A stretch of 64,000 bases of DNA, taken from contig CAVYXG010000005.1 in assembly GCA_963772375.1 (NCBI GenBank), positions 124,001 to 188,000 of the forward strand, given 5' to 3'. Below the pieces are notes generated by a model, which was given only the letters and a program-made list of their open reading frames with translations, searched no databases and was not told the DNA's origin. Both the position numbers and the translations under genes were made by a program. The DNA comes from DATBHM01 sp963772375. Lineage in GTDB: Bacteria > Actinomycetota > UBA4738 > JACQTL01. Shown one piece after another: positions 17,000 to 25,610 of the stretch (positions are counted from its first letter, which is position 1; the number at the start of each line of letters is the position of its first letter).

Positions 17000-18936
17000 C
17001 CGTGACCCTGCCAACCCCGACCCTCGACGACCGCCGCTTCCAGGACATCGTGGACGAGGCGAAGCGCCTGATCCCCCGGTACTGCCCGGAATGGACCGAC
17101 CACAACCTGTCCGACCCGGGCGTCGCCCTGATCGAGCTGTTCGCCTGGATGACCGAGATGATCCTGTACCGCCTGAACCAGGTCCCCGACCTGCACTACA
17201 CGCGGTTCCTCGACCTCATGGGCATCCGGCTGTTCCCCCCGGCCGCCGCGTGGACCGAGGAGGCGTTCTGGCTCTCGGCCCCCCAGACGAGCGCCGTCAC
17301 GGTGGGAGCGGGAACCCAGGTCGGAACGATCCGAACGGAACAGGAGGAGTCGATCGTGTTCATGACCGACGGCGACCTCCAGATCGTGCCGCCGGCGCTG
17401 TCGAAGTGCGTGACGTCCCAGCAGGGCGGCCAGTACGAGGACCACTGGGACGAGCTCCGGATCCCCGGCGAGCAGGTGACGTGCTTCCGGTCGGTGTCAC
17501 CGGACGACGCCGTGTACTTCGGGTTCGACGCGGGGCTCGCCGACAACATCATCCGGCTGGAGCTGAAGGCCCGGGTCGAGGGCGTCGGGGTCGACCCGAA
17601 ACGCCCGCCGTGGGCCTGGGAGGCGTGGACGGGCGAGGAGTGGGCCGAGGCCCGCGTCTACCGGGACTCGACCGGCGGGCTGAACGCCGACGGCGAGGTC
17701 GTGCTGATCATGCCGGACGGTCACGACGCGCTGACGGTCGGGCCGACCCGCGCGTACTGGCTGCGGTGCCGGATGACGGCGCCGGTGGGCGACCAGCCCG
17801 GGTACCGCGACTCGCCGAAGATCTCCGCGCTGACGGTGGTCGGGCTGGGCGGCGTGCAGCGCGCGCACCACGCCGAGCCCGTCGTCGGCGAGACGATCGG
17901 GCGGAGCGACGGCACGTCCGACCAGCGGTTCCTCGTCCGCCGGACGCCGGTGCTGCCCCGGACGTCCGAGGAGACCGTGGTCATCACCACCACCGGCGCA
18001 TCCGACCGCTGGGTCGAGGTCCCGGACTTCTCGGCATCCGAGCCCGACGACCCCCACTTCACCTGGGACGCCAACACCGGGGAGGTCGCGTTCGGCCCGC
18101 TCATCCGGTATCCGGACGGGAGCTCCGTGCAGCACGGGGCGATCCCGCCGATCGGCGCGAGCATCGGCGTGACGTCGTACCGCGTCGGCGGGGGAACCCG
18201 GGGGAACGTCGGCGCCGGGACCCTGACCGTGCTGAAGACGTCGATCCCGTTCATCGGCCGCGTCGAGAACCTCGCCTCGGCGCGGGGCGGAGTGGACGCC
18301 GAGACCGTCGACAACGCCAAGGTCCGGGGACCGCTGTCGCTCCGCACCGGTCAGCGCGCCGTCACGGTCCACGACTTCGAACGGCTGACGCTCGAGGCGG
18401 CGCCCTCGGTGGCGCGGGCGAGGTGCCTGCCCCCCGCGGAGCCCGGCGGCCCGGTCCGCGTGCTGGTGGTCCCCCGCGTCGACATCCCGCCGGAGCAGCT
18501 CGAGCTCGACGACCTCGCGCTCCCCGACGACCTGGTGCAGGGCGTGTCGCAGTACCTCGACGTCCGGCGCATCCTGACGACCGCGGTCGAGATCACGACG
18601 CCCTTCTACCAGGGGGTCACGGTGGTGGCGCGGGTCCGGGGCTCGGCCGGGGCCGACCCCGAGTTGATCCGGGACCGGCTGCTCGATGCGCTGTACGCGT
18701 ACATCAACCCCCTGACCGGCGGGCCCGAGGGGACCGGGTGGCCGTTCGGCCGCGAGCTGAACGTCGGCGAGGTGTTCGCCCTGCTGGCCGGCATCGACGG
18801 CGTGCTGGGAGTCGAGGAGGTCCGGCTGTTCCTGGCCGACCTCCGGACCGGCGAACGGCGCGAGGGGCGCCAGCGGGCCACCCTGTCGCCCGACGCGATC
18901 TTCGGTTCGTACCAGCACCAGGTGCTCGTGCGATGA
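16996..18936 (+). CDS. Baseplate J-like protein (Afp11/gpJ family)
   Basis: 646 residues. The N-terminal segment (DEAKRLIPRYCPEWTDHNLS, then DPGVALIELFAWMTEMILYR) is typical of eCIS baseplate J proteins. The mid region has the gpJ core (SYRVGGGTRGNVGAGTLTVL) and the C-terminal part continues through IDGVLGVEEVRLF. It is the main wedge protein of the baseplate. The start follows from the ATGA overlap with gp25. Confidence 0.93.
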   Translation: MTVTLPTPTLDDRRFQDIVDEAKRLIPRYCPEWTDHNLSDPGVALIELFAWMTEMILYRLNQVPDLHYTRFLDLMGIRLFPPAAAWTEEAFWLSAPQTSAVTVGAGTQVGTIRTEQEESIVFMTDGDLQIVPPALSKCVTSQQGGQYEDHWDELRIPGEQVTCFRSVSPDDAVYFGFDAGLADNIIRLELKARVEGVGVDPKRPPWAWEAWTGEEWAEARVYRDSTGGLNADGEVVLIMPDGHDALTVGPTRAYWLRCRMTAPVGDQPGYRDSPKISALTVVGLGGVQRAHHAEPVVGETIGRSDGTSDQRFLVRRTPVLPRTSEETVVITTTGASDRWVEVPDFSASEPDDPHFTWDANTGEVAFGPLIRYPDGSSVQHGAIPPIGASIGVTSYRVGGGTRGNVGAGTLTVLKTSIPFIGRVENLASARGGVDAETVDNAKVRGPLSLRTGQRAVTVHDFERLTLEAAPSVARARCLPPAEPGGPVRVLVVPRVDIPPEQLELDDLALPDDLVQGVSQYLDVRRILTTAVEITTPFYQGVTVVARVRGSAGADPELIRDRLLDALYAYINPLTGGPEGTGWPFGRELNVGEVFALLAGIDGVLGVEEVRLFLADLRTGERREGRQRATLSPDAIFGSYQHQVLVR

Positions 18937-19715
18937 GCCAGCGTCCCCCGGCTCCGCCGCCTCCGGTCGCTCCCCCGCCGCCGCCCCCGGTCGCACCACC
19001 ACCGCCGCCGCCGCCCTCACCCCACGCGCCAGCGACACGCGGCTCGGCGGGGCCCGACGGCCCCCGGCCGGGGTGGTTGCTGCGCGAGCTGCCCCGGCCG
19101 ATGGCCGAGGACGAGTTCATGGGGCGGTTCATCCGGATCTTCGAGGACATCGGCGGCGGGATCCGGGGGCGGATCGACCGGTTCCACCGGGACCTCGACC
19201 CGGGGGTGGCCGCGCCCGAGTTCCTGCGGTGGATGGCCGGCTGGCTCGGGATGGCGCTCGATCCGTCTCTGCCGGAGGAACACCAGCGGAGCCTGGTGCG
19301 CGCGGCCGGGCCGATGTTCCCCCTGCGGGGAACCAAGCTCGGGCTGCAGGGGCTGCTCGAGGCCTTCACCCAGTCGAAGGTGGAGATCACCGACGGGGGC
19401 GGGGTGTTCACGGCGGGCGCGGCACCCCCCACCACCAACCAGGTCACGATCCGCGTGTCGACCTCCGGTGCGATCTCGGAGCAGCACCTGCTCGAGCTGG
19501 TGCAGCGCGAGGTCCCGGCCACGGCGGTCGTCGACCTCCGCGTGGGCCGGCGCCGGGTCAAGGAGTCCGACGAGGAACAGCCCGACCTCAACTCCACCGT
19601 CGAGATCGCGCTGCCCGGCGCCGACACCGAGCCGATGGACGCGGCCGGGCCGGACGACGGGTCGCCGGGCGGCACCCCGCCGCCGCCGCCGGGCGCGGTC
19701 CCGCCGGCCCCCTGA
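18933..19715 (+). CDS. Phage tail protein I-like baseplate protein (Afp12 type)
   Basis: 260 residues. The first ~45 are Pro-rich and disordered. The core (LLRELPRPMAEDEFMGRFIR, then FLRWMAGWLGMALD, then MFPLRGTKLGLQGLLE) is the gpI/Afp12 wedge signature. The C-terminus is again Pro/Gly-rich. It is the last structural gene and is followed by a large hairpin. No tail-fibre gene follows, which fits systems that act from inside the producing cell or lack dedicated host-binding fibres; that is inference. Confidence 0.9.
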   Translation: MSQRPPAPPPPVAPPPPPPVAPPPPPPPSPHAPATRGSAGPDGPRPGWLLRELPRPMAEDEFMGRFIRIFEDIGGGIRGRIDRFHRDLDPGVAAPEFLRWMAGWLGMALDPSLPEEHQRSLVRAAGPMFPLRGTKLGLQGLLEAFTQSKVEITDGGGVFTAGAAPPTTNQVTIRVSTSGAISEQHLLELVQREVPATAVVDLRVGRRRVKESDEEQPDLNSTVEIALPGADTEPMDAAGPDDGSPGGTPPPPPGAVPPAP

Positions 19716-19755
19716 TGGACGGGCGGGCGTCCGCGCCGGGTCGCCCGGTCCCGAC

Positions 19756-19802
19756 GCGTGCCCGGCCGGCTTCACCGACAAGCCCGGCCGGGCCGGGCAC
19801 GC
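19756..19802 (+). terminator. Long GC-rich hairpin ending the eCIS structural operon
   Basis: A perfect 12-bp inverted repeat (19756-19767 and 19791-19802), with further pairing toward a CACCGAC loop, lies 41 bases after the gpI stop. There is no T-run. It is immediately followed by a -10-like TACGCT (19806-19811), so it probably separates the baseplate operon from the zinc-ribbon genes. Confidence 0.55.
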
Positions 19803-19818
19803 GGGGTACGCTGCCGAA

Positions 19819-20667
19819 ATGATGGTCCGGTGCCCCCAGTGCGGGACGACCTTCGACAAGGACGCGAACGAGTTCTGCCCCAGCCCCGGGTGCGGATACC
19901 CGTCGGCGTTCATCCTCGCGCCCGAGGCCGAAGCGGAGGAGCCGGAGGAGATGCTCCGCCGGCCGGGCGAGGAGGCCACCGCGGAGCAGCCGGTCGTGGA
20001 GCCGGTGGTCCAGCCCACCGTGGTCGACCCGACGCCGCCGACCACGTCGTTCGCCGCACCGCCGCCCCCTCCGCCGACGCGCCGGCGGTCGACCGGCGTC
20101 TACGTCGGGATCGGGTTCGCCATCGGGCTGGTGATCGTCGTGGTCGTCATCCTGCTGCTGAACTCCGGCGGCGGAGGGACGTCCCAGGCGACGACGGGCG
20201 CCACGTCGGCGTCGAAGACGACCGGGTCGTCCCCCACGACGGTCGTGACCCCGCAGTGCACGACGACGTTCTTCCACGGCTCGCTGGGGCAGCGCGTGCT
20301 CGGGCCGTGCCCCCAGGCGATGCGGGGCGACGACGTGGTGCAGGCGCAGCAGCAGCTCAACCTAATGCTGGAGGGCCAGCGCGTGCTGCAGGTCGACGGG
20401 TCGTTCGGGCCGCACACGGCGATCGCGGTGAAGGAGTACCAGCAATGCAGGGGGATCACGCCGGCGAACTCGATCGTGGACCCCGCGACGGCCCAGCGTC
20501 TCGTCTCCGACAGCGCCGAGGACTCGTGCCCCACGAAGCTCCCCGACCTCGGCCCGCCGCACGCCCAGAGCCCGCCCTCGAGCCCGCCCTCGAGCCCGAG
20601 CCCCTCGCCCAGCCCCTCGCCGAGCCCGAGCCCGACCGATACGCTTGGGTCCCCGTCACCGACGTAG
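19819..20667 (+). CDS. Zinc-ribbon, single-TM protein with peptidoglycan-binding domain
   Basis: 282 residues. An N-terminal four-Cys zinc ribbon (CPQCGTTF and CPSPGCGYP, ~5-28) is followed by an acidic/Pro-rich linker, one TM helix (~94-115), a Ser/Thr-rich spacer, a PG_binding_1-type domain (~155-232; DVVQAQQQLNLML, then DGSFGPHTAIAVKEYQ) and an SP-repeat tail. The layout predicts a cytoplasmic ribbon and an external wall-binding domain. TACGCT seven bases before ATG 19819 suggests a leaderless mRNA (an ATG also follows at 19822). It is paralogous in its first ~30 residues to the next gene. Position after the baseplate suggests a docking role; the function is unproven. Confidence 0.8.
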   Translation: MMVRCPQCGTTFDKDANEFCPSPGCGYPSAFILAPEAEAEEPEEMLRRPGEEATAEQPVVEPVVQPTVVDPTPPTTSFAAPPPPPPTRRRSTGVYVGIGFAIGLVIVVVVILLLNSGGGGTSQATTGATSASKTTGSSPTTVVTPQCTTTFFHGSLGQRVLGPCPQAMRGDDVVQAQQQLNLMLEGQRVLQVDGSFGPHTAIAVKEYQQCRGITPANSIVDPATAQRLVSDSAEDSCPTKLPDLGPPHAQSPPSSPPSSPSPSPSPSPSPSPTDTLGSPSPT

Positions 20668-20679
20668 GAGCAGGACGAC

Positions 20680-22305
20680 ATGGCCATGATTCGCTGTCCC
20701 CAGTGCGGAACGGAGTTCGAGAAGGGCAACCTGGAGTTCTGCCCCAACCCCAACTGCGGGTATCCGATCGCGTTCCTCGACGAGGGGAAGCTCCCCGAGG
20801 AACCGCGCCCCATGGAGCGGCGCCCCGGCGAGACGGCCGCGCCGATCCCGGTGCAGCCCATGCAGCCACCTCCGCCGCCACAGCCGAGGCGGCCCCGCAA
20901 CTGGCGGCCGCTGCTGTTCATCGGCGGTGGCATCCTGGTCGTCGCGATCATCGTGGTGGCGTTCCTGCTGCTGAAGGGCAACGGCGGGAAGACGAACGCG
21001 CACGGCACGACCCCCTCGGCCACGAAGACGCATTCGCAGAAGCCGTCGACGAAGCCGTCGACGAAGCCGTCCCACGCGTCGCCCTCGCCCACCAAGACCA
21101 AGCCCACGAATCCGCCGGCGGGGATCCAGCTGACGTGGGCCGCGGCCGACGCCCAGACCGATCTCCGGGGAACGGGCGCGCAGTCGATGAACGCGCTCGC
21201 GGGGACCGTCAAGGCGGGCAAGACCATGACGGGAGCCGGGTCGACGACCTCGGTCGGGGAGAACGACGCCGCGATCTGGCACACGACCGACGGGCGGACG
21301 TGGACCCTCGTCACCGGCCAGTCCGAGCTGGGCGGCGAGGGCGACCAGCAGATCAACGGCATCAGCCCGCTGCCGGGCGGCGGGTTCATCGTCGTGGGCT
21401 CGGACACCTCCTCCGGGAGCCAGGACGCGGCCGTGTGGCTCTCGCCGGACGGCAACACCTGGAGCAAGGTCTCGAGCTCCGCGCTGGGCGGGCCCGGCCG
21501 GCAGTCGATGAACCGCGTGTCGGGGACCGGCACGGGCGTCGGCATCCTGGCGGTCGGCTCCACCACGAACTCCTCGGACGGGACGCAGGACGGCGCCATC
21601 TGGACCTCCGACAACGGCGGCCACGACTGGACGCTGCTGCCGGTCAGCGACCTCGGCGGGCCCGGCGACCAGGTCGTCAAGCGGGTGACCGTGCTGAAGT
21701 CCGGCATCACCACGGGGTTCGTCGCGGTGGGCACCTCGACACTGAACGGGGACAGCGACGCGGCCGCGTGGACGTCGACCGACGGCAAGACCTGGACCCG
21801 CGTTCCCGACCCGAACAGCGTTCTCGGCGGGCCCGGCAACCAGGGGATGACGGACGTGCAGACGTTCGGCACCACGCTGATCGGCGCGGGATTCGCCGCC
21901 TCGAGCAAGGGTGACCTCGACGGCGCGATCTGGACGTCCACGAACGGGACCGATTGGACTCGAGTGCAGAACTCCTCGCTGGGTGGTCCCGGGGACCAGG
22001 TCATCACTCGGGTGCTGATCACCAAGCCGGTCGAGGGCAGCGACATCCCGGCGATCGTCGCCGGCGGCTCGAGCACGGTGAACAGCGACGAGGACGCCGC
22101 GATCTGGTACTCGACCGACGGTACGAACTGGAACCGCGAGGAGTCGACGGCGGCGGCGCTGGGCGGGCAGAACACCCAGGTCATCCAGACCGTCGCGCAG
22201 GACGCCGGGGAGCTGGTGGCGGTGGGCTCGGACGCGTCCGCCGGCGACCAGAACGTCGGCGTGTGGACGGCCCAGACGCCGGTGTCCACGTCGCCGACGC
22301 CCTGA
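20680..22305 (+). CDS. Zinc-ribbon, single-TM protein with external beta-propeller-like repeats
   Basis: 541 residues. The N-terminal ribbon (CPQCGTEF and CPNPNCGYP, ~6-29) is shared with the preceding gene, as is a following RRPGE motif. The TM helix is at ~77-98, with a Lys/Ser/Thr/Pro linker. Residues ~150-530 contain six repeats of the form D(A/G)A(I/V/A)W-x-(S/T)-x-(D/N)G-x-x-W interleaved with LGGPGDQ-type turns, predicting a propeller outside the membrane. The ribosome binding site is GGAGCAGGA. The pair probably works together at the membrane. It could be a sensor, a docking factor or an immunity-like protein; I do not recognise an enzymatic motif. Confidence 0.8.
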   Translation: MAMIRCPQCGTEFEKGNLEFCPNPNCGYPIAFLDEGKLPEEPRPMERRPGETAAPIPVQPMQPPPPPQPRRPRNWRPLLFIGGGILVVAIIVVAFLLLKGNGGKTNAHGTTPSATKTHSQKPSTKPSTKPSHASPSPTKTKPTNPPAGIQLTWAAADAQTDLRGTGAQSMNALAGTVKAGKTMTGAGSTTSVGENDAAIWHTTDGRTWTLVTGQSELGGEGDQQINGISPLPGGGFIVVGSDTSSGSQDAAVWLSPDGNTWSKVSSSALGGPGRQSMNRVSGTGTGVGILAVGSTTNSSDGTQDGAIWTSDNGGHDWTLLPVSDLGGPGDQVVKRVTVLKSGITTGFVAVGTSTLNGDSDAAAWTSTDGKTWTRVPDPNSVLGGPGNQGMTDVQTFGTTLIGAGFAASSKGDLDGAIWTSTNGTDWTRVQNSSLGGPGDQVITRVLITKPVEGSDIPAIVAGGSSTVNSDEDAAIWYSTDGTNWNREESTAAALGGQNTQVIQTVAQDAGELVAVGSDASAGDQNVGVWTAQTPVSTSPTP

Positions 22306-22316
22306 CCGATCCGGGT

Positions 22317-22339
22317 GCGCCCGTCGGACAGTCGGGCGC
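22317..22339. terminator. Hairpin between convergent genes
   Basis: GCGCCCG (22317-22323), a 9-base loop, then CGGGCGC (22333-22339), lying 11 bases after the stop of the propeller gene and 13 bases from the end of the convergent minus-strand gene. It is probably a bidirectional terminator; no T-run. Confidence 0.5.
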
Positions 22340-22352
22340 TCGGGTTCCGCCC

Positions 22353-23417
22353 TCAGTGGCGTTTCGACGTGCCCATGAACCCCGCGGCGAGCGCCATCAC
22401 GCAGCCGAACAGGCTGACGAACACCCCCACGCCCAGCTGGTGCGAGGCCATCACGCCGATGAAGCCAACCAGGGCGAGCAGCCCGAGCGCCGCCCCGAGC
22501 TTGGTCAGCCGGGCCCGGGGCGACAGGATCCCGAGCGCCGCGATGACCGCGAGCACGATGACGACGAGCCCGCACGACAGGAAGAACGCGGCGGGACTGC
22601 CGATGTCGGGCGGGGCCTTCTTGCTCGCGATGGCCACGAGCGCCGGGATCGTGAACTGCGTCCCCCGCACGTCGCCGGCCCACGGCAGGAAGGCGCCGAG
22701 CCCCATCAGCGCGGCGCCGAGCAGCGTGAACAGCATCCGGAGCAGGTAGAGCCGGAACCGCGTGATCGTCGGCTTCTGGATGAACGTCGCGCTGGCCACC
22801 AGCTGCTGGTGGGCGCCGTTCGCCCGGATCACGAGCTGCCGGTTGCGGTCCTCGCCGGAGAACGGGCGCTTGGCCTCCACGCGCACCCGCGACCACCCCT
22901 CGCCGCCCGGCGGCACGGCGACGCCGGGCGGGTCGAACTGGAACGCCACCTCCCGTTCCGGGTCCTCGCCGAGGAACACGATGTTCAGCGGGACGTTCCC
23001 CTCGTTGCGGACGCTGACGACCAGCCTCCCGTCGTTGTCGCCGTGGATGACGGTGGGATCGACCTTGATCGCCTCCCCCGCGACCACCTCGACCACGTTC
23101 ACGGCGATCTGCACGGTCTCGGTGACCTGGGGGTTGGACACCGAGGTGGCCTTGACGCCCACGACCCGGCGGCCGGCCGGGACCAGACGATCCTTCGGGA
23201 TCTCGACCTCGACCTCGACGCTGCCGTCGGTGTCCGGGAACAGCCGGATCCGATCCGACTTGGCGTCGAGCCACGCCCCGGTCCCGATGACCGCGACGTG
23301 GAACTCGTCCACGATCCGGGTCGCGTTGTAGACGCGCGCGGTCAGTGGCACCTCGCCCCCGCCGGGCTTGATGTCGATCTCGGTGGGCTCCACGTGGAGC
23401 CGCAGCGCGTCGGCCAT
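22353..23417 (-). CDS. Ig-like/four-TM membrane protein (COG1470-like)
   Basis: 354 residues. The N-terminal ~225 residues are beta-rich Ig-like repeats (LRLHVEPTEIDIKPGGGEVP, then VVSVRNEGNVPLNIVFLG). Four hydrophobic helices follow (~230-255, ~270-297, ~303-325 and ~327-345). There is no signal peptide before the beta region, so it may be cytoplasmic with the membrane helices anchoring it. Similar proteins, often labelled hydrolytic protein, occur beside actinobacterial eCIS genes as I recall, which suggests an accessory role; the function is unknown. The upstream debranching-enzyme gene ends 13 bp before its start. Confidence 0.7.
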   Translation of the reverse strand: MADALRLHVEPTEIDIKPGGGEVPLTARVYNATRIVDEFHVAVIGTGAWLDAKSDRIRLFPDTDGSVEVEVEIPKDRLVPAGRRVVGVKATSVSNPQVTETVQIAVNVVEVVAGEAIKVDPTVIHGDNDGRLVVSVRNEGNVPLNIVFLGEDPEREVAFQFDPPGVAVPPGGEGWSRVRVEAKRPFSGEDRNRQLVIRANGAHQQLVASATFIQKPTITRFRLYLLRMLFTLLGAALMGLGAFLPWAGDVRGTQFTIPALVAIASKKAPPDIGSPAAFFLSCGLVVIVLAVIAALGILSPRARLTKLGAALGLLALVGFIGVMASHQLGVGVFVSLFGCVMALAAGFMGTSKRH

Positions 23418-23430
23418 GGTCGGGCGGATG

Positions 23431-25545
23431 CTATCCCGGCTGGTCGGAGGCCTCCAGCGTCACGGAGCCCGCGGTTCCCGCCGCGGACACGTCCCACCGC
23501 CGGCCGAACGCGTGCAACCCCCGGACCTCGACCCGGCCGAGCGGTTCCGGCACCAGCGGGTCGACGTGCAGCGCGCCGTCGGCCGGTTCGGCCCCCAGGA
23601 TCAGCCGGAGCCACAGGAAGGGCGCCGCCGTGGCCCATGCCTGGGGGCTGGACGCGGTCGGGTACCGCACCGGGAACCCGCTCTCCGCGCGGGGGTAGCC
23701 GGCGAACACCTCCGGCAGCCGGTAGGCCGACGATGCGGCGGCCTCGACCATGCACGCGGCGATGCGGTTCGCCTCGCGGCGGTAGCCGTACCGCGCGAGG
23801 CCCGCGCTGATCAGCGAGTTGTCGTGCGGCCACACGGTTCCGTTGTGGTACATCACCGGGTTGTACGCGGCGTCGTCGGTCGACATCGTCCGCACCCCCC
23901 ACCCGCTGAACATGGCCTCGCCGAACAGCTGCCGGACCACCAGCGCCGCGCGGTCGGGCGGCACGATCCCCGACCACAGCAGGTGGCCCATGTTCGAGGT
24001 CATGGAGTCGACGACGCGCTTGGAGCCCGGTTCGCCGGCAAGGGCCTCGGCGTAGTAGCCGCCGCGCGCGTCGATCCAGTAGTCGGCGTTGAAGCGGTCG
24101 AACAGCGCCGCGGCCTCCGCGCGCAGTCGGGTCGCGAGGGCGAAGTCGCCCCACACGCGGTCGGCCAGCTCGGCCGTCCGGACCTTCGCGTCGTACGCGT
24201 AGCCCTGGATCTCGCAGCACGCGATGGGCGGCGCGGCGAGGTCGCCGTTCGAGAACGCCATGGAGTTGGACGAGTCCTTCCAGCCCTGGTTCAGCAGACC
24301 GCGCTCCGAGCGCGTGGCGTACTCGACGTAGCCGTCGCCGTCGCGGTCGCCGTACCGGTCGATCCACTCGAGGGCTCGCGCCGCGTTGTCCCGCAGGGCG
24401 TTCACCGTCTCGGCGTCGCCCGTGACGCGCCAGTACTCGTGGAGCAGGATCAGCCACAGCGGCGTGGCGTCGTTGGTCCCGTAGTACGGCCGGTGGGGCA
24501 TCTCGCCGAGGACGGTGAGCTCGCCGAACCGGATCTCGTGGAGGATCTTGCCGGGCTCCTCGTCCTTGAAGTCGTTGACCTCGGTGCCCTGCAGTGCGGC
24601 GAGCGCCCGAAGCGCCCCCTTGGCGAGGTCGGGTCCGATCAGCAGCGACTGGTACGAGGTGACGATCGTGTCGCGACCGAAGATGGCCATGAACCACGGC
24701 AAACCGGCGGCGGGGAGCGAGTAGTCGTTGCCCTCCACCTCGGCCTGCAGGCGGAGCGCGGCGAGGTCGGCGATCGAGGTCCGGTACGCCAGGTCGAACA
24801 GGTCCCATCCGGTCGCGACCGTCGGGACCTCGCTCCGCCACCGCCGGAGGTCGGGCGAGCCCTCCCGCCACTGGATCAGCGCCATCGACGCGGCGCGTTC
24901 GACCTCGTCGATCGGCGCGAACTCCCGCGCGCCCATCCGCACGGCGACCTGGATGCGGGTCTTCCACGTCTGCCGCGGCTCCAGGTGAACGTGGAACACG
25001 AGGTCGTCGCCCTCGATCACCGCGGGCTCGCTGGAGTGGACCCGGCAGGCCGCGGTGAACGTGTCGTGCCGGTACTCGAACACCAGCACGCCGCTCATGG
25101 CGTCGTGCTCCGAGCGGAACGTCCCCAGCTTGCGGAAGTCCTCCTGCTTGACCTCGAACAGGTCGGCGAAGTCGGCGGCGCACGACAGGCGGAGCTCGAA
25201 CTCGAGCGGGACCGTGACGTGACCGGTCACGGTGACGACCTCGGTGAGCCCGTCGCCCACGAACCGGAACCGCTGGATCGACATGCTCCGCCCCGGGATG
25301 CCGTCCAGGTCGGTGTTCGTCAGGAAGAACGCCGCCGAGTCGTAGTCGCCGGCGCCGCTCGACAACAGCGACGGCCGGGCGCCGTTGACCGTGAGGGCGA
25401 ACCGCGACAGGAACCGCGTGTCCTCGTGGAAGAGGCCGCCGAGCGAGCCGCCGGCCACGTCGCCCCGGGGGTCCGACAGCATGAACGTCGACCCCCTCAG
25501 GATCTGGACCCAGCTGACCTCGGGACTCTCGCCGCCTTCGGGCAC
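23431..25545 (-). CDS. Glycogen-debranching-type amylo-alpha-1,6-glucosidase
   Basis: 704 residues. The N-terminal beta domain (LRGSTFMLSDPRGDVAGGSL, then GLFHEDTRFLSRFAL) is the glycogen-debranching N-terminal family. The C-terminal (alpha/alpha)6 barrel has AGLPWFMAIFGRDTIVTSYQ, then YGTNDATPLWLILLHEYWR and YNPVMYHNGTVWPHDNSLIS, with several conserved acidic residues. The predicted role is hydrolysis of alpha-1,6 branches or a related oligosaccharide. It is not an obvious partner of the eCIS genes. The start at 25545 faces the divergent kinase gene across 65 bp. Confidence 0.88.
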   Translation of the reverse strand: MPEGGESPEVSWVQILRGSTFMLSDPRGDVAGGSLGGLFHEDTRFLSRFALTVNGARPSLLSSGAGDYDSAAFFLTNTDLDGIPGRSMSIQRFRFVGDGLTEVVTVTGHVTVPLEFELRLSCAADFADLFEVKQEDFRKLGTFRSEHDAMSGVLVFEYRHDTFTAACRVHSSEPAVIEGDDLVFHVHLEPRQTWKTRIQVAVRMGAREFAPIDEVERAASMALIQWREGSPDLRRWRSEVPTVATGWDLFDLAYRTSIADLAALRLQAEVEGNDYSLPAAGLPWFMAIFGRDTIVTSYQSLLIGPDLAKGALRALAALQGTEVNDFKDEEPGKILHEIRFGELTVLGEMPHRPYYGTNDATPLWLILLHEYWRVTGDAETVNALRDNAARALEWIDRYGDRDGDGYVEYATRSERGLLNQGWKDSSNSMAFSNGDLAAPPIACCEIQGYAYDAKVRTAELADRVWGDFALATRLRAEAAALFDRFNADYWIDARGGYYAEALAGEPGSKRVVDSMTSNMGHLLWSGIVPPDRAALVVRQLFGEAMFSGWGVRTMSTDDAAYNPVMYHNGTVWPHDNSLISAGLARYGYRREANRIAACMVEAAASSAYRLPEVFAGYPRAESGFPVRYPTASSPQAWATAAPFLWLRLILGAEPADGALHVDPLVPEPLGRVEVRGLHAFGRRWDVSAAGTAGSVTLEASDQPG

Positions 25546-25598
25546 ACCGACCTCCTGTCGCGGGCGGCGCGAGGATACGCCAGCGGGGCCGCGCCACC

Positions 25599-25604
25599 TA
25601 TGCT
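25599..25604 (+). promoter_or_regulatory. -10 element of the Ser/Thr kinase gene
   Basis: TATGCT lies six bases before GTG 25611, a spacing that makes the transcript leaderless. No Shine-Dalgarno is present, which agrees. Confidence 0.45.
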
Positions 25605-25610
25605 GGTCGC

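Noticed and set aside
1..19715. A prophage with a contractile tail
   Set aside because: No capsid, portal, terminase, holin or integrase genes. Presence of the AAA+ ATPase, DUF4255 and DUF4157 genes is typical of eCIS, not of phage.
20570..20665. Short tandem repeats as a CRISPR array
   Set aside because: They encode a Ser-Pro low-complexity tail in frame, with no spacer-repeat structure. The same applies to 58870-58918 (TGPT units).
23431..25545. The debranching-type glucosidase as an eCIS effector
   Set aside because: It has no DUF4157 or other targeting domain and looks like an ordinary full-length carbohydrate enzyme.
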